This document shows positions 27,395 through 36,337 of a stretch of DNA of 64,000 nt, in pieces. How positions within the stretch are numbered: the first letter of the stretch is position 1; each line of letters opens with the position of its first letter. The notes beneath the pieces were generated by a model, which worked only from the letters and a program-made list of their open reading frames with translations, was not told the origin of the DNA and did no database searches. Position numbers and translations under genes: made by a program. The stretch is from the NCBI RefSeq assembly GCF_000559085.1, contig NZ_JALN02000001.1, positions 310,001 to 374,000 of the forward strand. Direction: 5' to 3'. Source of the stretch: Mycolicibacterium aromaticivorans JS19b1 = JCM 16368. GTDB lineage: Bacteria; Actinomycetota; Actinomycetes; Mycobacteriales; Mycobacteriaceae.

Positions 27395-28191
27395 CCGAAC
27401 TCGCCGAACCGGTGGCCGGCGGCAATGTCGGCATGGGTACCGAATACCTAGAGGTGCGCGGTCTCACCGTCGACTTCGACGGGTTCAAGGCGGTCAACGA
27501 CGTCGATCTCACCCTGTTCCAAGGTGATCTGAGATTTCTGATCGGCCCCAACGGGGCCGGCAAGACCACAGTCATCGACGCGATCACCGGCCTGGTGCCG
27601 GCCACCGGGTCGATCAACAAGTCGGGCGTGGACCTGCTGGGCAAGAAGGTCCACCAGATCGCCCGGCGCGGGGTCGGGCGAACCTTCCAGACGGCCAGCG
27701 TGTTCGAGCAGCTGACTGTGCTGCAGAACCTCGACATCGCCGCAGGCGCCGACCGGTCGTGGTGGACACTGCTGCGCAGGCGGCACGGCGTGCTGCCCGC
27801 CATCGAGGAGGCGCTGGAGACCATCGGTCTGTCGGATCTGGCCGACCGGCCCGCCGGCGTGCTCGCCCACGGCCAGAAGCAGTGGCTGGAGATCGGCATG
27901 CTGCTGGTTCAGAACGCCGACGTGCTGCTGCTCGACGAACCCGTCGCCGGAATGAGCGGTGAGGAACGCGAGGAGACCGGAAACCTGTTGCGCCGCATCG
28001 GGTCCTCGCGCACCGTCGTGGTCGTCGAGCACGATATGGACTTCATGCGGGCGTTCGCGACGTCGGTGACGGTGCTGGCCCGCGGCCAGGTTATTGCCGA
28101 AGGGTCGGTCACCGAGGTGCAGGCCAACCCGAAGGTGCAGGAGGTCTACCTCGGCACCGCCGCAGCCGGAGACTTGGAGGCTGGCGAATAG
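27391..28191 (+). CDS. urtD: urea ABC transporter ATPase UrtD
   Basis: A 266-residue LivG-type ATPase. It has Walker A GPNGAGKTT, the Q-loop in RTFQTASVFEQLTVLQNL, signature region LAHGQKQWLEIGMLL (the usual LSGGQ is degenerate as LAHGQ, which is common in UrtD) and Walker B VLLLDEPVAGMSGEE, then VVEHDMDF. The start MTELAEP at 27391 overlaps urtC (ATGA); the long in-frame upstream extension lies inside urtC and is rejected. Works with UrtE to energise urea uptake. Confidence 0.95.
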   Translation: MTELAEPVAGGNVGMGTEYLEVRGLTVDFDGFKAVNDVDLTLFQGDLRFLIGPNGAGKTTVIDAITGLVPATGSINKSGVDLLGKKVHQIARRGVGRTFQTASVFEQLTVLQNLDIAAGADRSWWTLLRRRHGVLPAIEEALETIGLSDLADRPAGVLAHGQKQWLEIGMLLVQNADVLLLDEPVAGMSGEEREETGNLLRRIGSSRTVVVVEHDMDFMRAFATSVTVLARGQVIAEGSVTEVQANPKVQEVYLGTAAAGDLEAGE

Positions 28192-28883
28192 TGTTGCAAC
28201 TCATCGATATCCGCACCGGATACGGACGCTCGCAGGTTATCCACTCCATCAGTATCGAGGTGCCGTCCGACGGCGTGGCCGCCGTGATGGGCCACAACGG
28301 GGCAGGCAAGACGACCTTGCTCCGCGCGGCGGTCGGCCTCCTGAAATGCAGCGCCGGCCAGGTACTGCTGCACGGCGAGGATGTGACGAAACTGCGCCCC
28401 AACGCCCGGGTGGCCCGCGGGCTCGCCTACGTGCCGCAAGGCCAGCAGTCCTTCGGTCAGCTGACCACCGCCGAGAACCTTCAGGTCGTCGCCGACGGCC
28501 GCAAAGGAGGCAAGCAGCTGATCGACGAACAGCTCGACCTGTTCCCCGCGCTCAAGGAATTGTTGACCCGACGCGCCGGTCTGCTCTCCGGCGGCCAGCG
28601 CCAGCAGCTGGCGATCGCACGGGCATTGATCACCAGCCCGAAGATCCTGATCCTCGATGAACCCACCGAGGGCATCCAGCCGTCGGTGGTCGCCGAGATC
28701 GAGGCGGCGATCACCGCGCTCACCCGCCGGGGCGACCTCGGCGTGCTGCTGGTCGAACAGCACATAGGCTTCGCCCTGGAATCGGCTCAGCGGTACTACA
28801 TCCTGGAAGCCGGGCGGGTGACATCCAGCGGAACCGGCGGGTCGGCGTCGGAGTCCGATGTCCGCGCGGCGATGGCGATCTAG
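28191..28883 (+). CDS. urtE: urea ABC transporter ATPase UrtE
   Basis: A 230-residue LivF-type ATPase. It has Walker A GHNGAGKTT, signature LLSGGQRQQLAIARALI, Walker B ILILDEPTEGIQPSVVAEIE and LLVEQHIGFAL, all as expected for UrtE. Its GTG start shares one base with the urtD stop (TAGTG). It completes the importer. No urease genes are in this window, so hydrolysis of the imported urea must be encoded elsewhere. Confidence 0.95.
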   Translation: MLQLIDIRTGYGRSQVIHSISIEVPSDGVAAVMGHNGAGKTTLLRAAVGLLKCSAGQVLLHGEDVTKLRPNARVARGLAYVPQGQQSFGQLTTAENLQVVADGRKGGKQLIDEQLDLFPALKELLTRRAGLLSGGQRQQLAIARALITSPKILILDEPTEGIQPSVVAEIEAAITALTRRGDLGVLLVEQHIGFALESAQRYYILEAGRVTSSGTGGSASESDVRAAMAI

Positions 28884-28899
28884 ACTTCGGGCGTGAGCT

Positions 28900-28911
28900 G
28901 TGTCACGACAC
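28900..28911. promoter_or_regulatory. 12-base perfect palindrome before the catalase-like gene
   Basis: GTGTC-AC-GACAC lies between the urtE stop and the catalase-like gene, 39 bases before that gene's ATG. It may be an operator half for a redox regulator or chance; arms are only five bases. Confidence 0.25.
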
Positions 28912-28949
28912 TGAACCGATCCCTGCCACGGCGCGTCCCTGGTTAAGTG

Positions 28950-30026
28950 ATGAACCGCCCACGCCGCGGCGTGAACACCGCCGTCAACCGCCGATCGGTT
29001 CTGGTGGGGCTCGGGGCCGTCGGCGCGTTCCTGGCCCTCGACCTCGGCGCCGTCGCCTACGCCAACAAATGGATCGGGTCCGGCGAAACCCGAAAGACGT
29101 TCCTCGACGGGTTCCTCAGCGTCTACGGACGCCAGCTCGGCTTCCGCAAGAACCACGCCAAGGGCGTCGTCGTCACCGGGTATTTCGAGAGCAACGGCAG
29201 CGGCGGGCAGCTCAGCCGTGCCGCCGTGTTCCAGCAGGGTCAGGTGCCCGTCGTCGGCCGGTTTTCCCTCGCAGGCGGTGATCCCCACGTCGCCGACACC
29301 CCGGGCGCCGCACGAGGCCTGGGGCTGGCGTTCGGGTTTCCCGGCAGTGGACAATGGCGCACCGCGATGCTGAATCTGCCGGTGTTCCCCGACAATTCAG
29401 CGCGCGGGTTCTATGACAGGTTGCTCGCATCCAAGGTCGTCCCCGGTACCAAGCAACCCGACCCCGCCGTGATGAAAGCGTTCCTGACAGCTCACCCGGA
29501 GACCGCGGCCGCCATGGCGATCATCAAGACCCACCCGCCGTCAGCCGGCTTCGCCGACAGCACCTTTCGCGGCCTGAACACCTTCTATTTCGTCGACGAC
29601 GCGGGTCACCGATCGGCGGTGCGGTGGTCGCTCGTACCGCAACAGGGCGCACCGGCACCGCGATCAGGAGACGCCAACGGATTGTTCGACGCGGTGGTGC
29701 GCCAGCTGCGCGACGGGCCGCTGCGATGGCGTCTGCTCGTCACCGTCGCCGAGCCGGGCGACCCGCTGACCGACCCCACCCTGCCGTGGCCCGACAACCG
29801 GCGCAGCGTCGAGGTGGGCACGCTCACCCTCACCTCGGCGGCTACCGAGGCGCCGGGTAACGCCCGCGACATCAACTTCGATCCGCTGGTCTTGCCCGAC
29901 GGTATCGAACCGTCCGACGATCCCCTGCTGTCCGCCCGTAGCGACGTCTATGCGGCGTCCTACCGCCAGCGCACCGGCGAACCGACGTCGCCGTCGGCGG
30001 TTCAGGTGAGCGAGGTCGGCGCATGA
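28950..30026 (+). CDS. Tat-exported catalase-family heme peroxidase
   Basis: A 358-residue protein of the small catalase-related (SrpA-like) family. A twin-arginine signal is seen at residues 13-30 (NRRSVLVGLGAVGAFLAL), so it is exported folded with its heme. The distal His69 is in FRKNHAKGVVVTGYFE, the catalase block. A proximal Tyr candidate is in DPLLSARSDVYAASYRQR. The canonical distal Asn region (normally NNTPVFF-like) is only weakly recognisable (LNLPVFPDNS), so it may be peroxidase rather than catalase. ATG 28950 is preferred to the GTG one codon before it. The stop overlaps the cytochrome b561 ATG by four bases. Confidence 0.85.
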   Translation: MNRPRRGVNTAVNRRSVLVGLGAVGAFLALDLGAVAYANKWIGSGETRKTFLDGFLSVYGRQLGFRKNHAKGVVVTGYFESNGSGGQLSRAAVFQQGQVPVVGRFSLAGGDPHVADTPGAARGLGLAFGFPGSGQWRTAMLNLPVFPDNSARGFYDRLLASKVVPGTKQPDPAVMKAFLTAHPETAAAMAIIKTHPPSAGFADSTFRGLNTFYFVDDAGHRSAVRWSLVPQQGAPAPRSGDANGLFDAVVRQLRDGPLRWRLLVTVAEPGDPLTDPTLPWPDNRRSVEVGTLTLTSAATEAPGNARDINFDPLVLPDGIEPSDDPLLSARSDVYAASYRQRTGEPTSPSAVQVSEVGA

Positions 30027-30577
30027 CGGCGGTCGAGCGGTACCCGGTCCGCACCCGAATCCTGCACTGGTTGACCGCCGCCCTGGTGTTCGGCGCACTG
30101 TTCATCGGGTTCGTGATGGTCAATTCGCTAAGCGGCTACGGCGCTCTGGTGGGTGTGCACGTGACGCTCGGGGCGCTCATCCTGATCGTCGTGGCGTTCC
30201 GGGCGGCCAACCGCTTCACCCACCGCACCCCGCCGCTGCCGGCCACCGTGGGGTCCGTCGAGCAGCTGCTGGTGGTCGGCTCCGAAATCGGGCTGTATGT
30301 TCTGCTTCTGGCTCAGCCGCTGGTGGGGTGGGCGATGGTGTCGGCAAGCGGACGACCGGTGGTGCTGTTCGGATTCATGCCGCTGCCGCGGATCGCGCCG
30401 TTCGACGCCGACTTGTTCTTCCTGCTGCGCCAGACCCACTCCGTCCTTGCCTACCTGCTGGTGGCGGCGATTGCCGCGCACGTCTCGGTGGTGCTGTTAC
30501 ACACCCTCACGCTGCGCGACCGGATGCTGAGCCGAATGACCTTCGGAGGCCGGCGCGAGGCGACCGAACCGGACTGA
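30023..30577 (+). CDS. cytochrome b561 (CybB/YceJ-type) membrane protein
   Basis: A 184-residue four-TM b-type cytochrome. Candidate heme ligands are His15 (RTRILHWLTA), His46 (GVHVTLGALI), His139 (RQTHSVLAY) and His153 (AAHVSVVLL), with another His at 160. It would take electrons from the quinol pool and pass them outward. Start ATG overlaps the catalase-like gene's stop, making a two-gene unit in which the b561 can supply reducing power to the exported peroxidase. The C-terminus is a short basic tail. Confidence 0.9.
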   Translation: MTAVERYPVRTRILHWLTAALVFGALFIGFVMVNSLSGYGALVGVHVTLGALILIVVAFRAANRFTHRTPPLPATVGSVEQLLVVGSEIGLYVLLLAQPLVGWAMVSASGRPVVLFGFMPLPRIAPFDADLFFLLRQTHSVLAYLLVAAIAAHVSVVLLHTLTLRDRMLSRMTFGGRREATEPD

Positions 30578-30620
30578 ACCGCTTCGGCGACAACGGATTT
30601 CGCACCTCCGCTATCGCACG

Positions 30621-31064
30621 TCAGCCGGCATCGAGCAGACGGGTGTCGTCGGACGACAACGGCACCACGGCACCGAGTCGGCCGAACAAATCGATCGCTG
30701 ACTGAACCGTCTGATCGGCGAAGGGGCCGAAGTCGCCGTCCGTCGCGCGATAACGCCGCTCGGCGACCACACCGACCAATCGGGGGTCGGAGGACGGGAA
30801 CACCGTGGCGGTGGCGTGAGTGCCGGCTCCGTTCCATTGCTGCACCAACGCCGCAACCCCGGCCCGTTGCTCGGCCGGGTAATAGCGTTCGGCGGTGATG
30901 CTGATCTGAACCGCTGAACCGCTCGGCTGCAAGTGCACATGGAGGCGACCGTGGTAGGCGTTCACGAAAAAGAAAACCTCATCGTCGTGGTGGCCGCAGA
31001 AATGCCGCACGCTGCGACTGTTCACGTACCCCTCGATGACCTCGGCGCCGATCACGGTGTTCAT
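30621..31064 (-). CDS. conserved hypothetical protein, function unknown
   Basis: A 147-residue soluble protein: VRHFCGHHDDEVFFFVNAYHGRLHVHLQPSGS, ISITAERYYPAEQRAGVAALVQQWN and WNGAGTHATATVFPSSDPRLVGVVAERRY. The alternating pattern of beta strands and one long helix recalls the YbjN/type III chaperone-like fold common in mycobacteria, but this is a weak resemblance. It faces the cytochrome b561 gene tail to tail and is divergent from the DUF732 gene, with a 240-base AT-richer gap between starts. No signal peptide or TM. Confidence 0.65.
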   Translation of the reverse strand: MNTVIGAEVIEGYVNSRSVRHFCGHHDDEVFFFVNAYHGRLHVHLQPSGSAVQISITAERYYPAEQRAGVAALVQQWNGAGTHATATVFPSSDPRLVGVVAERRYRATDGDFGPFADQTVQSAIDLFGRLGAVVPLSSDDTRLLDAG

Positions 31065-31304
31065 GACTGTCCAACGGACCGCGCCGACGACACGGTTCCC
31101 GAATCAGCCAAGGTTGCGCCAAGAATCTGGTGAGAATTGGTTAAATGGGCGTGCACGGCCACAACTTGAATTCATTGTTCGAATAGCCGAGTTTCCGGCT
31201 TTTACTGTTATGCCGGGAATTTCTTGGCCTTTCCCTGCATATCTGCTGGCAACGTAGTAACTTCTGCCGCAGCAGTAACTCCAATGCACACAAGGGACAT
31301 GACA

Positions 31305-31607
31305 ATGATCAAAGGTTTGTTGACGGCGGCTGCTGCCGCCGGGGCTATCGCGCTGGCCGGCGCACCGTCTGCCTGGGCGATCACCAACGCCGAGGCCGAC
31401 TACATCAAGGATCTGACCAGCGCCGGCATCGCCGGCGACCAGGCGGCGCTGATCGCCGATGGTCACACCATCTGCTCGGCGCTCGCGCAGGGTGCGGACC
31501 CGAACACGCTGTCGCAGACCTACTTCAAGAACTCAGGTCAAATCAGCCACGCACAGGCGGATGCGGCGATCAACTTCGCCAAGACCGACCTGTGCCCGGC
31601 GGGCTGA
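31305..31607 (+). CDS. secreted DUF732-family protein
   Basis: A 100-residue secreted protein. A signal peptide (GLLTAAAAAGAIALAGAPSAWA) precedes a DUF732 domain: NAEADYIKDLTSAGIAGDQAALIADGHTICSALAQGADPNTLSQTYF and FAKTDLCPAG, with two cysteines likely disulfide-linked. DUF732 proteins are common small secreted mycobacterial proteins of unknown role. ATG 31305 is preferred to the ATG six bases before it because an AAGGG site is spaced eight bases away. It converges on hisS through a strong terminator. The 240-base upstream gap holds AT-rich sequence but no promoter I can define. Confidence 0.88.
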   Translation: MIKGLLTAAAAAGAIALAGAPSAWAITNAEADYIKDLTSAGIAGDQAALIADGHTICSALAQGADPNTLSQTYFKNSGQISHAQADAAINFAKTDLCPAG

Positions 31608-31625
31608 CAACGTACGAACCGAGAG

Positions 31626-31654
31626 CGCGGCTGGCCTGTTCTAGGCCAGCCGCG
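31626..31654. terminator. bidirectional hairpin between the DUF732 gene and hisS
   Basis: CGCGGCTGGCCT (31626-31637) and AGGCCAGCCGCG (31643-31654) make a perfect 12-base stem with a 5-base loop at the meeting point of two converging genes; the right arm lies in the last codons of hisS. There is no U-tract, as is usual for mycobacterial terminators. Confidence 0.7.
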
Positions 31655-32900
31655 TAATCACTTCTGCGACAAGCGAGTCGACCGAGATATCGACTTGCGT
31701 GCCGGTGGCGAGGTCTTTGACGCCCACGGTGCCGGCCTCGATGTCCCGGTCGCCTGCTACCACCGCGATGCGCGCGCCTGAACGATCAGCCGCACGCATC
31801 GCTCCCTTGAGTCCGCGGTCGCCGTACGCCAAGTCGACGCGCACGCCCTCGGCGCGCAGAGCCGCCGCCAGCGTCGCCACCACCAACTTCGCCTGCTCGC
31901 CCAGCGGTACCCCGAAAACGTCGCAGCGACTTGGGTTTCCGACCGTCTTGCCTTCGGCCCGCAACGCCAGAACGGTCCGGTCGACGCCGAGCCCGAACCC
32001 GATGCCCGACAGATCCTGGCCGCCGAGCTGACGCATCAAACCGTCGTACCGGCCGCCGCCGCCGATCCCGGATTGCGCGCCGAGGCCGTCGTGCACGAAC
32101 TCGAATGTGGTCTTGGTGTAGTAGTCCAGGCCACGCACCATCCGCGGATTGACCACGTACCGCACGCCGAGTGCATCGAGATGCGCCAGCACGGTGTCGA
32201 AGTGCTGCTTGGCCCCATCGGACAGGTGGTCGAGCATCACCGGCGCGTCGGCGGTCGCCTCGCGCATCGCCGGCCGCTTGTCGTCGAGCACCCGCAGCGG
32301 GTTGATCTCCGCCCGGGTGCGCGTCTCTTCGTCGAGATCCAACTTGAACAGGAACTCCTGCAACAGCTCCCGGTACTGCGGCCGACAGGTGTCGTCGCCC
32401 AGCGAGGTGATCTCGAGGCGGAACCCGTCCAGCCCCAACGACCGGAAACCGGCGTCGGCGACGGCGATCACCTCGGCGTCCAGCGCCGGGTCGTCGACGC
32501 CGATGGCCTCGACCCCGACCTGCTGCAGCTGCCGGTATCGACCGGCCTGCGGACGCTCGTAGCGGAAGAACGGGCCCGCGTAGCAGAGCTTGACCGGTAA
32601 GGCCCCTCGGTCCAGACCATGCTCGATGACCGCGCGCATCACTCCCGCGGTGCCCTCGGGGCGCAGCGTCACCGACCTCTCGCCGCGGTCGGCGAAGGTG
32701 TACATCTCCTTGGACACCACGTCGGTTGATTCGCCCACCCCGCGGGCGAACAGCGCCGTGTCCTCGAAGATCGGCAGCTCGACGTCGCCGTAGCCGGCCA
32801 GCCGGGCGGTCCGCAACAGACCATCGCGGACCGCGACGAACTCGGCGGACTCGGGCGGCAGGTAGTCAGGGACACCCTTGGGCGCCTGGAATTCGCTCAC
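31641..32900 (-). CDS. hisS: histidyl-tRNA synthetase
   Basis: A 419-residue class II synthetase that charges tRNA-His. Visible features are the N-terminal [16 protein letters not shown], the family's [16 protein letters not shown], motif 2 [24 protein letters not shown], the HisRS-specific [14 protein letters not shown] and motif 3 [15 protein letters not shown]; the C-terminal anticodon domain follows ([22 protein letters not shown]). ATG 32900 overlaps the glyoxalase II stop by four bases. Corresponds to Rv2580c. Confidence 0.98.
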   Translation of the reverse strand: MSEFQAPKGVPDYLPPESAEFVAVRDGLLRTARLAGYGDVELPIFEDTALFARGVGESTDVVSKEMYTFADRGERSVTLRPEGTAGVMRAVIEHGLDRGALPVKLCYAGPFFRYERPQAGRYRQLQQVGVEAIGVDDPALDAEVIAVADAGFRSLGLDGFRLEITSLGDDTCRPQYRELLQEFLFKLDLDEETRTRAEINPLRVLDDKRPAMREATADAPVMLDHLSDGAKQHFDTVLAHLDALGVRYVVNPRMVRGLDYYTKTTFEFVHDGLGAQSGIGGGGRYDGLMRQLGGQDLSGIGFGLGVDRTVLALRAEGKTVGNPSRCDVFGVPLGEQAKLVVATLAAALRAEGVRVDLAYGDRGLKGAMRAADRSGARIAVVAGDRDIEAGTVGVKDLATGTQVDISVDSLVAEVITRLA

Positions 32901-33601
32901 GTCAAACCTTCGAGAAAGGGGTTGGTACGGCGTTCGAGACCGATGGTGGTGGATTCACCGTGCCCCGGTAATACCAGGGTGTCGTCGTCGAGCACCAACA
33001 GTTTGCCGACGATCGAGCTCAGGAGATCCCTCCCGCTGCCACCCGGCAGATCTGTACGGCCGACAGTTTGTTTGAACAAGGTGTCACCGGTGAACGCCAT
33101 CGGGACTCCACCGATCCCCGAGTCGCTGCCGTCCTTCGCGCCGAACCCGGAGGCCCGGTCCACCCGGAACACCACCGACCCCTTGGTGTGGCCGGGCGCG
33201 TGATCGACCGTCACCGTGATGCCACCGAGGTCGATCTTGTCGCCGTCGCGGTCCAGTTCGACGACCTGTCTGGGCTCGCGGAACAACGCGCCCAGCGCGA
33301 TCTGGCCGATGCGCGGCCCGAATCCGCGGATCGGATCGGAGAGCATGAAGCGGTCCTCGGGGTGGATGTACACCGGGCAGCCGAAGGTGTCACCCACCTT
33401 CTGCGCCGACCAGATGTGGTCGATGTGCCCGTGGGTGAGCAGGACCGCCGCCGGGGTCAGCCGGTTCTCGTCGAGAATGCGGCGCAAGGCGGCAAAAGCT
33501 CGCTGCCCCGGGTCGACGACGATCGCGTCCGCCCCGGCGTGTGGGGCCAGCACGTAGCAATTGCATGCCAACATGCCCGCCGGGAAACCGGTGAGTAACA
33601 C
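32897..33601 (-). CDS. glyoxalase II-like metallo-beta-lactamase-fold hydrolase
   Basis: A 234-residue MBL-fold enzyme with the metal motif THGHIDH, later His in [12 protein letters not shown], Asp in FTGDTLF and His in LPGHGEST. Such proteins hydrolyse thioesters such as S-lactoylglutathione-like adducts; mycobacteria lack glutathione, so a mycothiol or other thiol substrate is likely. It corresponds to Rv2581c and is the upstream partner of hisS in a coupled pair. It has no signal peptide. It is divergent from ppiB. Confidence 0.92.
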   Translation of the reverse strand: MLLTGFPAGMLACNCYVLAPHAGADAIVVDPGQRAFAALRRILDENRLTPAAVLLTHGHIDHIWSAQKVGDTFGCPVYIHPEDRFMLSDPIRGFGPRIGQIALGALFREPRQVVELDRDGDKIDLGGITVTVDHAPGHTKGSVVFRVDRASGFGAKDGSDSGIGGVPMAFTGDTLFKQTVGRTDLPGGSGRDLLSSIVGKLLVLDDDTLVLPGHGESTTIGLERRTNPFLEGLT

Positions 33602-33708
33602 GTCGTCCAGTTTCCCATCCCCTGTTGGCGAGGGTCGTGGCCGGTGTCTTCAGCATCAACTGGCACACTCGGTGCCGACTCACGCGATCTCAACGGAGGA
33701 TCATCACG

Positions 33709-34602
<894 letters not shown>

Positions 34603-34673
34603 CCGGCGATGAACGACACCTGCGGAGCCAATCACCATCGGACATGCCGGACCCGAGCCTGCAAGGGCACCGC

Positions 34674-35660
34674 ATGAGCCAGCCTCCGCCCTACTACCCG
34701 CCGCCGTACGGTCCGCCGTACGGGCCCGGCCCGTATCCCTATCCGGCGCCGAAGCCGACCAACGGGATGGCAATCGCGTCGCTGATCTGCGCGTTCGTCT
34801 TCGCACCGCTGGGCATCATCTTCGGCCACGTCTCGCTGTCGCAGATCAAGAAGTCCGGCGAGGACGGGCGGGGCCTGGCGGTCGCCGGACTGGTGATCAG
34901 CTACCTGGTGACCGTCTTGAGCATCGTCGTGATCGTCGCCGGGGTGGCGTTCTTCTCGTGGATGGGCCGGGAGCTGGAGAAGACCGGCGGGGCGGGCATC
35001 CCGCGTACCCTCCCGGGTGGCAGCGGACAGCTTCCGCCGTTCGATCCGCCGGCCACGCTCGGCGCGAACTGCCAGTACCCGGCCACCGCGACCCCGGCCG
35101 ACAAGCCGGTCACACCGCCGGTCGCCGGCAAGGTGTCGACCACGCCGGCGACGGTGGACGCGACCGTGGTCACCAACGCCGGCCCGATCGTCATCCATCT
35201 CGACAATGCCAAGGCGCCGTGCACGGTGAACAGCTTCGAAAGCCTGGTCCGGCAGAACTACTTCGACAACACGCCGTGCCACCGGCTGACCCACTTGCCG
35301 TCACTTTCGGTGCTGCAGTGCGGCGACCCGACCGGCCAGGGCACGGGTGGGCCCGGGTACCGGTTCGCCAACGAGTATCCGACGAACCAGTTCCGCCCGT
35401 TCGATCCGGCACTGCGACAGGCCGTGAAGTATCCGCGCGGGACGTTGGCCATGGCCAACGCCGGGCCCGACACCAACGGCAGCCAGTTCTTCATCGTCTA
35501 CCGCGACTCGATGCTGCCGCCGACGTACACGGCGTTCGGGCAGGTCGATAAGACGGGTTTCGGAATCATCGACGACATCGCCGCCGTTGGCATCGCCGGC
35601 GGTTCTGACGACGGCAAGCCGGCCAGGCCGGTGACGATCAAGTCGATCCGGATGAACTGA
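34674..35660 (+). CDS. second cyclophilin, fused to a DUF4190 membrane domain
   Basis: A 328-residue protein. A Pro/Tyr-rich N-terminal tail (QPPPYYPPPYGPPYGPGPYP) is followed by two TM segments with the DUF4190 pattern (MAIASLICAFVFAPLGIIFG, then SLSQIKKSGEDGRGLAVAGLVISYLVTVLSIVVIVAG) and a cyclophilin domain very similar to that of the gene before it (KAPCTVNSFESLVRQNYFDNTPCHRL, QCGDPTGQGTGGPGYRFANEYPT, NGSQFFIVYRDS). This is a tandem duplicate that exchanged its anchor. Start ATG 34674; an in-frame ATG ten codons upstream is possible. Not present in the M. tuberculosis block as I recall it. Confidence 0.92.
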   Translation: MSQPPPYYPPPYGPPYGPGPYPYPAPKPTNGMAIASLICAFVFAPLGIIFGHVSLSQIKKSGEDGRGLAVAGLVISYLVTVLSIVVIVAGVAFFSWMGRELEKTGGAGIPRTLPGGSGQLPPFDPPATLGANCQYPATATPADKPVTPPVAGKVSTTPATVDATVVTNAGPIVIHLDNAKAPCTVNSFESLVRQNYFDNTPCHRLTHLPSLSVLQCGDPTGQGTGGPGYRFANEYPTNQFRPFDPALRQAVKYPRGTLAMANAGPDTNGSQFFIVYRDSMLPPTYTAFGQVDKTGFGIIDDIAAVGIAGGSDDGKPARPVTIKSIRMN

Positions 35661-35668
35661 CGCGGACC

Positions 35669-35908
35669 TCAGCCGGGCAGGCCCTGCTCTTCGGTCGGCA
35701 ACGGCGCAGGCCCCTTGATCGCAGGGGTTGCGGCGGGAAGCTGGCCCGTGGGCTGATCCGGCGACTGGGTGACCGTCACGCCGGTCGACATCTCCGAGCT
35801 GACGAACGAACCGGGTGTCTGCGGATTGGCCGCTACCGCGGCTAAGACGCCGAGAGAGACCAGGGCACCGCCTGCGATAGTGGCGAATAACACGTGAAAA
35901 CGCTTCAT
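35669..35908 (-). CDS. small exported protein, function unknown
   Basis: A 79-residue protein with a short basic start and a signal or anchor segment (FATIAGGALVSLGVLAAVAA), then a hydrophilic Pro/Thr-rich tail (ATPAIKGPAPLPTEEQGLPG). No cysteines. ATG 35908 is preceded by GGAAAGAG; a TTG two codons earlier is possible. It lies tail to tail with the second cyclophilin gene (nine-base gap) and is divergent from another small secreted protein at 36037. Mycobacteria carry many such short secreted proteins; I do not recognise a named one. Confidence 0.7.
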   Translation of the reverse strand: MKRFHVLFATIAGGALVSLGVLAAVAANPQTPGSFVSSEMSTGVTVTQSPDQPTGQLPAATPAIKGPAPLPTEEQGLPG

Positions 35909-36036
35909 AGTCAATCTCTTTCCAAGGAGGTCTTGGCACCTGCGAACACGTATGAGTACAAGAACGTTGCGGCAGCCGAATATTCCGCCATCCGCGACGA
36001 AATAATCTGCGGCGCAGACACGTTGGACACGACGTT

Positions 36037-36321
36037 ATGACTATTGGTTCGCAAAGAATTGTTCGCATTGCCTTGGGCGCGCCTGCCGCAGCAGCCTTCC
36101 TATTCGCACCAACCGCGCTGCTCGACACTCCGTCGAGCCTGGCCACGCCCGTCGCGCAGGGCTGCTACGACGGTGTGATCCCGTGGAATCCATACCTCAA
36201 GAGCTGCAGCCTGCCGTCGACTCAGCCGCACGTGCGCGGAGCGGCGCCGGATGCCACCGCGATCATCGCCTGCCACGATCATCCGGGCTGCCTGTCCTGG
36301 TACGTCAACGGCGCGCCGTGA
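36037..36321 (+). CDS. small secreted Cys-rich protein, function unknown
   Basis: A 94-residue protein with a signal peptide (IVRIALGAPAAAAFLFAPTALLD) and a mature part containing four cysteines: GCYDGVIPWNPYLKSCSLPS and ACHDHPGCLSWYV, suggesting two disulfides. No ribosome site is obvious. It is divergent from the small exported gene to its left and converges on relA with a 16-base gap. Its composition and spacing support a real secreted mycobacterial protein, but no family is recognised. Confidence 0.72.
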   Translation: MTIGSQRIVRIALGAPAAAAFLFAPTALLDTPSSLATPVAQGCYDGVIPWNPYLKSCSLPSTQPHVRGAAPDATAIIACHDHPGCLSWYVNGAP

Positions 36322-36337
36322 CCGGCCGCTAGACCGA

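Noticed and set aside
24109..28883. Branched-chain amino acid importer (livKHMGF) instead of urea importer
   Set aside because: The substrate-binding protein has the UrtA-specific block around [17 protein letters not shown], and the permease and ATPase features follow UrtBCDE.
31065..31304. Small RNA or extra gene in the AT-richer gap before the DUF732 gene
   Set aside because: No hairpin, open frame with ribosome site, or promoter pair could be supported; it is recorded only as an upstream region.
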